DNA of 9,603 nucleotides from an uncultured Oscillospiraceae bacterium (GTDB taxonomy: Bacteria; Bacillota; Clostridia; Oscillospirales; Oscillospiraceae), in NCBI GenBank assembly GCA_934659475.1, contig CAKUHX010000056.1, positions 1-9,603 on the forward strand, given 5' to 3'. The notes under the pieces are model-generated. The model was not told where the DNA came from. It did no database searches and saw only the letters and a list, made by a program, of their open reading frames with translations. Below are positions 6,059-9,603 of the stretch, piece after piece. The translations under genes were made by a program, and so were the position numbers. Positions within the stretch are counted from its first letter, which is position 1; every line of letters starts with the position of its first letter.

Positions 6059-6099
6059 AGGGGCAGAACACCGAACGATATACAAGGAGGTTTCCTGTT

Positions 6100-7827
6100 A
6101 TGTCCTACCGTGAAGCTTATAAGGAGTGGCTGTCCTCCCCCGCGCTGTCCGCCGATGAAAAGGCGGAGCTGGAGGCCATCCGCAATGACGACAAAGAGAT
6201 CGAGTCCCGCTTTTTCGACCAGCTGTCCTTCGGCACCGCCGGTCTGCGGGGCATCATGGGGGTGGGCCTGAACCGGATGAACGTCCACGTTATCCGCCAT
6301 GCCACCCAGGCCTTCGCCCAGGTGATCCTGGAGGAGGGGGCCGAGGCCGCCAAGCGGGGCGTCGCCATCTGCTTCGACTGCCGGAACAACTCTCAGGAGT
6401 TCGCCCGCCAGGCCGCCTGCGTCATGGCCGCCAACGGCATCCCCGTGCGGCTGTTCGAGTCCCTGCGCCCCACGCCGGAGCTGTCCTTTGCTGTGCGGGA
6501 GTACGGCTGTATCGCCGGCATCAACATCACCGCCAGCCACAACCCCAAGGAGTACAACGGCTATAAGGTCTACTGGTCCGACGGCGCCCAGCTGCCCCCC
6601 CAGCATGCCGAGAAGGTGGCCGCCAAGATGCGCCAGCTGGACGTGTTCTCCGGCCCCAGGACTATGCCCTACGACCAGGCGGCCGCCAGCGGCATGATCA
6701 CCCTGATGGGGGAGGAGACGGACGAGAAGTTCCTGGCCAACGTGATGGCCATGGCCAACGACAAGGCGGTGGTGGCCCGGGTGGCCGACCGCTTCAAGAT
6801 GGTGTACACCCCCTTCCACGGCTGCGGCTATAAGCTGATCCCCGAGACCCTGCGCCGCCTTGGAATGAAGCATGTATTCTGCGTGCCCGAGCAGATGGTG
6901 CTGGACGGCAACTTCCCCACGGTGGCCTCCCCCAACCCGGAGAACCCCGAGGGCTTCTATCTGGCCGTGGACATCGCCCAGAAGGAGGGGGCCGACTTCA
7001 TCCTGGGCTCCGACCCCGACGCCGACCGGGTGGGCATCCTGGTGCGGGACCATGAGGGCAAGTTCATCCCCGTCACCGGCAACCAGACCGGCGTGCTGCT
7101 GCTGGACTACCTCATCGGCGCCATGAAGCGCTCCGGCAGGCTGCCCCGGCACCCTGTGGCCCTGAAGACCATCGTCACCACCGAGATGGCCCGCAAGGTG
7201 GCCGAGACCAACGGCGTGGAGTGCTTCGACACCTTCACCGGCTTCAAGTTCATGGCGGAAAAGAAGAACGCCCTGGAGGCCGCGGGGGAGGGCAAGGTCA
7301 TCTTCTCCTATGAGGAGTCCTACGGCTATATGATGGGCGACTACGTCCGGGACAAGGATGCCGTCACCGCCGCTCTGGTGCTGACGGAGATGGCCGCATG
7401 GTACTACGATCAGGGCATGACCCTGTATGACGCCCTCCAGGCCCTGTACAAGAAGTACGGCGACTACGCCGAACGCACCCTGAATCTGGTCATGCCCGGC
7501 CTGGACGGCCTGCGGAAGATGGCCGCTCTCATGGACGGCCTGCGCAAGGACCCCCCTGCCCAGATCGCAGGCACCCCCGTGGCCGTGCGCAAGGACTACT
7601 CCGACGGCTCCGTCGTGGACTGCGCCACCGGGGAAAAGAGCAAGATGGAGCTGTCCGGCTCCAACGTGCTGCGCTTCCAGCTGGCCGACGGCACTACCAT
7701 TCTGGTGCGCCCTTCCGGCACCGAGCCCAAGGTGAAGGTGTATATCCTGGCCAGCGGCAGATCCATGGAGGAGTGCCGGGAAAAGACGGAGAAGTACGCC
7801 GTCTGGGCCGAGGGACTGAAAAAGTAA
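6100..7827 (+). CDS. pgcA: Phosphoglucomutase/phosphomannomutase (alpha-D-phosphohexomutase)
   Basis: Interconverts hexose 1- and 6-phosphates through a phosphoserine enzyme, linking glycolysis to glycogen, exopolysaccharide and cell-wall precursor synthesis in the cytosol. The 575-residue length and an N-terminal region ending FGTAGLRG (44-51) followed by GLNRMN match the long PgcA-type bacterial enzymes. All four functional loops are visible: the catalytic serine in TASHNPKEYNGYKVY (144-158, S146), the Mg2+ loop DPDADR (305-310), the sugar-specificity loop EESYG (405-409), and the phosphate-binding loop RPSGTEPK (537-544). The ATG at 6100 has AAGGAGGT at 6084-6091, 8 bases upstream. The gene is monocistronic: its own promoter upstream, diverging from nifS, and a strong terminator 18 bases after the stop. 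Glucose versus mannose preference cannot be read reliably; the symbol is by similarity to the Bacillus enzyme. Confidence 0.94.
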   Translation: MSYREAYKEWLSSPALSADEKAELEAIRNDDKEIESRFFDQLSFGTAGLRGIMGVGLNRMNVHVIRHATQAFAQVILEEGAEAAKRGVAICFDCRNNSQEFARQAACVMAANGIPVRLFESLRPTPELSFAVREYGCIAGINITASHNPKEYNGYKVYWSDGAQLPPQHAEKVAAKMRQLDVFSGPRTMPYDQAAASGMITLMGEETDEKFLANVMAMANDKAVVARVADRFKMVYTPFHGCGYKLIPETLRRLGMKHVFCVPEQMVLDGNFPTVASPNPENPEGFYLAVDIAQKEGADFILGSDPDADRVGILVRDHEGKFIPVTGNQTGVLLLDYLIGAMKRSGRLPRHPVALKTIVTTEMARKVAETNGVECFDTFTGFKFMAEKKNALEAAGEGKVIFSYEESYGYMMGDYVRDKDAVTAALVLTEMAAWYYDQGMTLYDALQALYKKYGDYAERTLNLVMPGLDGLRKMAALMDGLRKDPPAQIAGTPVAVRKDYSDGSVVDCATGEKSKMELSGSNVLRFQLADGTTILVRPSGTEPKVKVYILASGRSMEECREKTEKYAVWAEGLKK

Positions 7828-7844
7828 AATATTCTGGCAAGGTG

Positions 7845-7877
7845 ACAAAAGCTCCGCCCAATGGGCGGGGCTTTTGT
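7845..7877 (+). terminator. Rho-independent terminator after the phosphosugar mutase gene
   Basis: A 15-bp stem, ACAAAAGCTCCGCCC (7845-7859) with 7863-7877 (one G-T pair), and a 3-base AAT loop. The stem's T-rich right side and TTTT at 7881-7884 serve as the U-tract. The A-rich left side makes it potentially bidirectional. Confidence 0.88.
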
Positions 7878-8012
7878 GCGTTTTATGAAAGACGGAAGGG
7901 ATGAACTTGCAAAAACGGGAAATATGTCGCTGGAGCGGGGATAAAAATGAAAATGCGTCTTTACTATACGGACAAGAACGTGGGAAGCCGTAAGAGAATG
8001 GGCAAGTTCCGC

Positions 8013-8042
8013 TTGCGCCGCCGTCTGCCCCCATGGTATAAT
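8013..8042 (+). promoter_or_regulatory. Promoter of the aminotransferase gene
   Basis: A perfect TATAAT (8037-8042) is preceded by TG one base upstream (TGGTATAAT, extended -10). TTGCGC (8013-8018) lies 18 bases upstream as a modest -35. The start is expected near 8049. The remainder of the 281-base gap (7828-8108) holds the terminator, this promoter and the leader hairpin; I see nothing convincing in 7885-8012. Confidence 0.75.
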
Positions 8043-8052
8043 CACGGTGAAA

Positions 8053-8071
8053 ACAGGGGGCGTGCCCCTGT
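8053..8071 (+). promoter_or_regulatory. 5'-end hairpin in the aminotransferase leader
   Basis: ACAGGGG (8053-8059) and CCCCTGT (8065-8071) form a 7-bp stem with a 5-base loop, beginning only about 4 bases after the predicted transcription start. A stem at the extreme 5' end is a known way to stabilise bacterial mRNAs. There is no T-tract, so it is not an attenuator. Confidence 0.4.
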
Positions 8072-8108
8072 CTGACTTTGAATATCATAAGAAAGGCGGG
8101 AACCTTCT

Positions 8109-9380
8109 ATGGAGTACAAGTCGATGAGCGCCCAGCAGCGCAGGGAAGAGCATGACCGCGTGCTGGCGGAGTATGAGGGCTGGAAGGCCAAGAGCCTGAC
8201 CCTGAACATGGCCCGGGGCAAGCCCGGCAAGGCCCAGCTGGACATGGTATCCGACCTGCTGACGGTGCTCAGCCGTCCCGAGGAGTGCATGGAGGACGGC
8301 ATCGACTGCCGCAACTACGGCGAGCTGGCCGGCCTGCCCAGCGCCAAAAGGCTGTTTGCGGACATTCTGGGCTGCAAGCCCGAGCAGGTGTTCGTGGGGG
8401 GCAATGCCAGCCTCCAGCTGATGTACGACACCATCTCCAAGGCGTACACCCACGGTCTGCTCCACTCCCCCCGCCCCTGGTGCAGGGAGGAGAAGGTCAA
8501 GTGGCTGTGCCCCGCCCCCGGGTATGACCGCCACTTTAAGGTCACCCAGTCCTTCGGCTTTGAGCTGATCGCCGTGCCCATGACGGAGAGCGGCCCCGAT
8601 ATGGACGAGGTGGAGCGGCTCATTCAGGACCCGGCGGTAAAGGGCATGTGGAACGTGCCCAAATACTCCAACCCCGACGGCATCATCTACTCGGAGGAGA
8701 CCGTCCGCCGCATCGCCGCCATGAAGCCCGCCGCTCCCGACTTCCTGCTCATGTGGGACAACGCCTACTGCATCCATGAGTTCGACGGACCCTTCGTCCC
8801 CTTCCCCGACATCCTCAGCCTGTGCGAGGAGCATGGCAACGCCGATATGCCCTTTGAGTTTGCCTCCACCTCTAAGATCACCCTGCCCGGGGCCGGTGTG
8901 GCCTGCTTCGCGTGCAGCACCGCCAACATGGAGTATATGAAGAAGCTGCTGGACATCCAGGTCATCAGCTTCGATAAGGTCAACCAGCTGCGCCATGTGC
9001 GCTATCTGAAGGACCGGGAGAACACCCTTGCCCTGATGGGACGCCACGCCGCCATCCTCAAGCCCAAGTTCGAGGCAGTGCTGTCCGCCCTGGACGCCGA
9101 GATCGCCCCCCTGGGCATCGCCAGCTGGCACCGGCCCACCGGCGGCTACTTCATCTCCCTGAACACCGCCCCCGGCCTGGCCCGCCGCACCTTGGAGCTG
9201 TGCAAGCAGGCCGGCGTGGTCATGACCGGTGCCGGAGCCACCTTCCCCTACGGCAAGGACCCCCAGGACAGCAACATCCGCATCGCCCCCTCCCTCCCCC
9301 CGGTGGAGGAGCTGAAGCAGGCCATCGCCGTGTTCTGCTGCTGCCTGAAGCTGGCCGCTCTGGAGCAGCTGGAGCAGTAA
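8109..9380 (+). CDS. PLP-dependent class I aminotransferase, subgroup Ic aspartate aminotransferase type
   Basis: The fold-type I aminotransferase moves the amino group between aspartate (or a related amino acid) and 2-oxoglutarate in the cytosol. Within 423 residues I see TLNMARGKPG (31-40) in the substrate-binding segment and DCRNYGELAG (66-75). FVGGNASLQLMYD (95-107) is the cofactor-phosphate region, and CPAPGYDRHF (134-143) has the aromatic residue that stacks on PLP. YSNPDG (186-191), WDNAYC (216-221, D217 pairing with the pyridine nitrogen), the Schiff-base lysine in STSKIT (K256) and SNIRIAPS (R391, substrate carboxylate) complete the set. GYDRHF and the ARGKPG element point to the less common Ic aspartate aminotransferase family rather than classical AspC; the preferred substrate is inferred. 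The ATG at 8109 has AAAGGCGGG at 8092-8100. It is monocistronic, between its own promoter and a hairpin terminator. Confidence 0.9.
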   Translation: MEYKSMSAQQRREEHDRVLAEYEGWKAKSLTLNMARGKPGKAQLDMVSDLLTVLSRPEECMEDGIDCRNYGELAGLPSAKRLFADILGCKPEQVFVGGNASLQLMYDTISKAYTHGLLHSPRPWCREEKVKWLCPAPGYDRHFKVTQSFGFELIAVPMTESGPDMDEVERLIQDPAVKGMWNVPKYSNPDGIIYSEETVRRIAAMKPAAPDFLLMWDNAYCIHEFDGPFVPFPDILSLCEEHGNADMPFEFASTSKITLPGAGVACFACSTANMEYMKKLLDIQVISFDKVNQLRHVRYLKDRENTLALMGRHAAILKPKFEAVLSALDAEIAPLGIASWHRPTGGYFISLNTAPGLARRTLELCKQAGVVMTGAGATFPYGKDPQDSNIRIAPSLPPVEELKQAIAVFCCCLKLAALEQLEQ

Positions 9381-9436
9381 CGATCTTTCTCCATAAATAA
9401 TCTCCCGTCTGGAATGGCCGGTGTTCATAAGGCAGC

Positions 9437-9472
9437 GAACAGCCACAGCAGTGCAAACTGCTGTGGCTGTTC
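9437..9472 (+). terminator. Terminator hairpin after the aminotransferase gene
   Basis: A 16-bp perfect stem, GAACAGCCACAGCAGT (9437-9452) with 9457-9472, capped by the stable GNRA loop GCAA. The following TTGCAGTTT is only moderately T-rich, so termination efficiency is uncertain. It starts 56 bases after the stop; 9381-9436 shows no gene. Confidence 0.7.
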
Positions 9473-9501
9473 TTGCAGTTTATCCGGCCATATGATAATA
9501 T
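9473..9501 (+). promoter_or_regulatory. Possible promoter for the last partial gene
   Basis: TTGCAG (9473-9478), 17 bases, then TAATAT (9496-9501), 4 of 6 in each box. It begins immediately after the terminator stem. The spacer carries CCGGCCAT, which pairs with ATGGCCGG at 9414-9421. Confidence 0.4.
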
Positions 9502-9547
9502 GGAGCCGAAAAGACCTGCAAATCGGTATTTATAAAGGAGAATATTG

Positions 9548-9603
9548 ATGAAACTATTTTTATGTTCGCACTTTTCAAGTGTAGGAAGTCTGATAAAGGA
9601 AGA
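9548..9603 (+). CDS. Start of a further gene, possibly peptidase S51/type 1 glutamine amidotransferase-like
   Basis: Only 18 codons are present before the window ends. The ATG at 9548 has AAAGGAG at 9534-9540 with a 7-base spacer, so it is very likely a real start. The product begins MKLFLCSHFSSVGSLIKE. A short beta-strand, then a Ser/Phe-rich turn and helix at the very N-terminus resembles peptidase E-like (S51) proteins of Firmicutes, but 18 residues are too few for a firm assignment. The gene's A/T-rich codons differ from the GC-rich genes before it, which may hint at a different origin or simply reflect a short sample. Confidence 0.55.
   Translation, partial: MKLFLCSHFSSVGSLIKE

Noticed and set aside
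7947..8075. 42-residue Arg-rich frame before the aminotransferase gene
   Set aside because: Poorly spaced ribosome binding site, and the frame contains the TATAAT promoter and the leader hairpin of the next gene.
6055..8088. 677-codon open frame on the minus strand antisense to the phosphosugar mutase gene
   Set aside because: Same His/Gly/Val-rich shadow signature. It crosses a strong terminator and lies opposite a gene with all catalytic motifs intact.
8085..9446. 453-codon minus-strand frame opposite the aminotransferase
   Set aside because: Low-complexity shadow of a gene with a complete PLP-enzyme motif set.

Overview
The window looks like chromosomal DNA of a GC-rich gut-type clostridium. 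My guess is Oscillospirales (relatives of Flavonifractor, Intestinimonas or Lawsonibacter). This rests on the hrcA-grpE-dnaK order under a CIRCE operator, AAGGAGG-type ribosome binding sites, GC-rich coding sequence, and a short interspersed repeat resembling ones I recall from that order. Genus assignment is inference.

Layout. On the minus strand, from about 2165 down to 1, lies the heat-shock operon: promoter, perfect CIRCE operator, hrcA, grpE, an unlisted 43-codon small membrane-protein gene, and the start of dnaK, which runs off the left edge. From 2190 to 2430 there is a rho-independent terminator for the operon upstream on the same strand, followed by a 153-bp MITE-like element. The element has 16/18 terminal inverted repeats, a perfect 10-bp flanking direct repeat, and an interior that can fold as a four-way junction. 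Also on the minus strand, 2423-5960 is a probable three-gene operon: cysteine desulfurase, MATE-family efflux transporter, MBL-fold hydrolase, behind a good sigma-A-type promoter.

On the plus strand, divergent from that operon, is a phosphoglucomutase/phosphomannomutase gene (6100-7827) with a strong terminator. It is followed by a monocistronic class I aminotransferase (subgroup Ic aspartate aminotransferase type, 8109-9380) with its own extended -10 promoter and a terminator hairpin. The window closes with the first 18 codons of another plus-strand gene, possibly a peptidase S51-like protein.

Most of the content is housekeeping: protein folding and its regulation, sulfur mobilisation, sugar-phosphate and amino-acid metabolism. 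I see no phage, defence, CRISPR or secondary-metabolite system. The two items most worth attention are the small membrane-protein gene inside the chaperone operon (270-401) and the structured MITE-like element (2268-2420), whose insertion appears to have separated a gene from its terminator.
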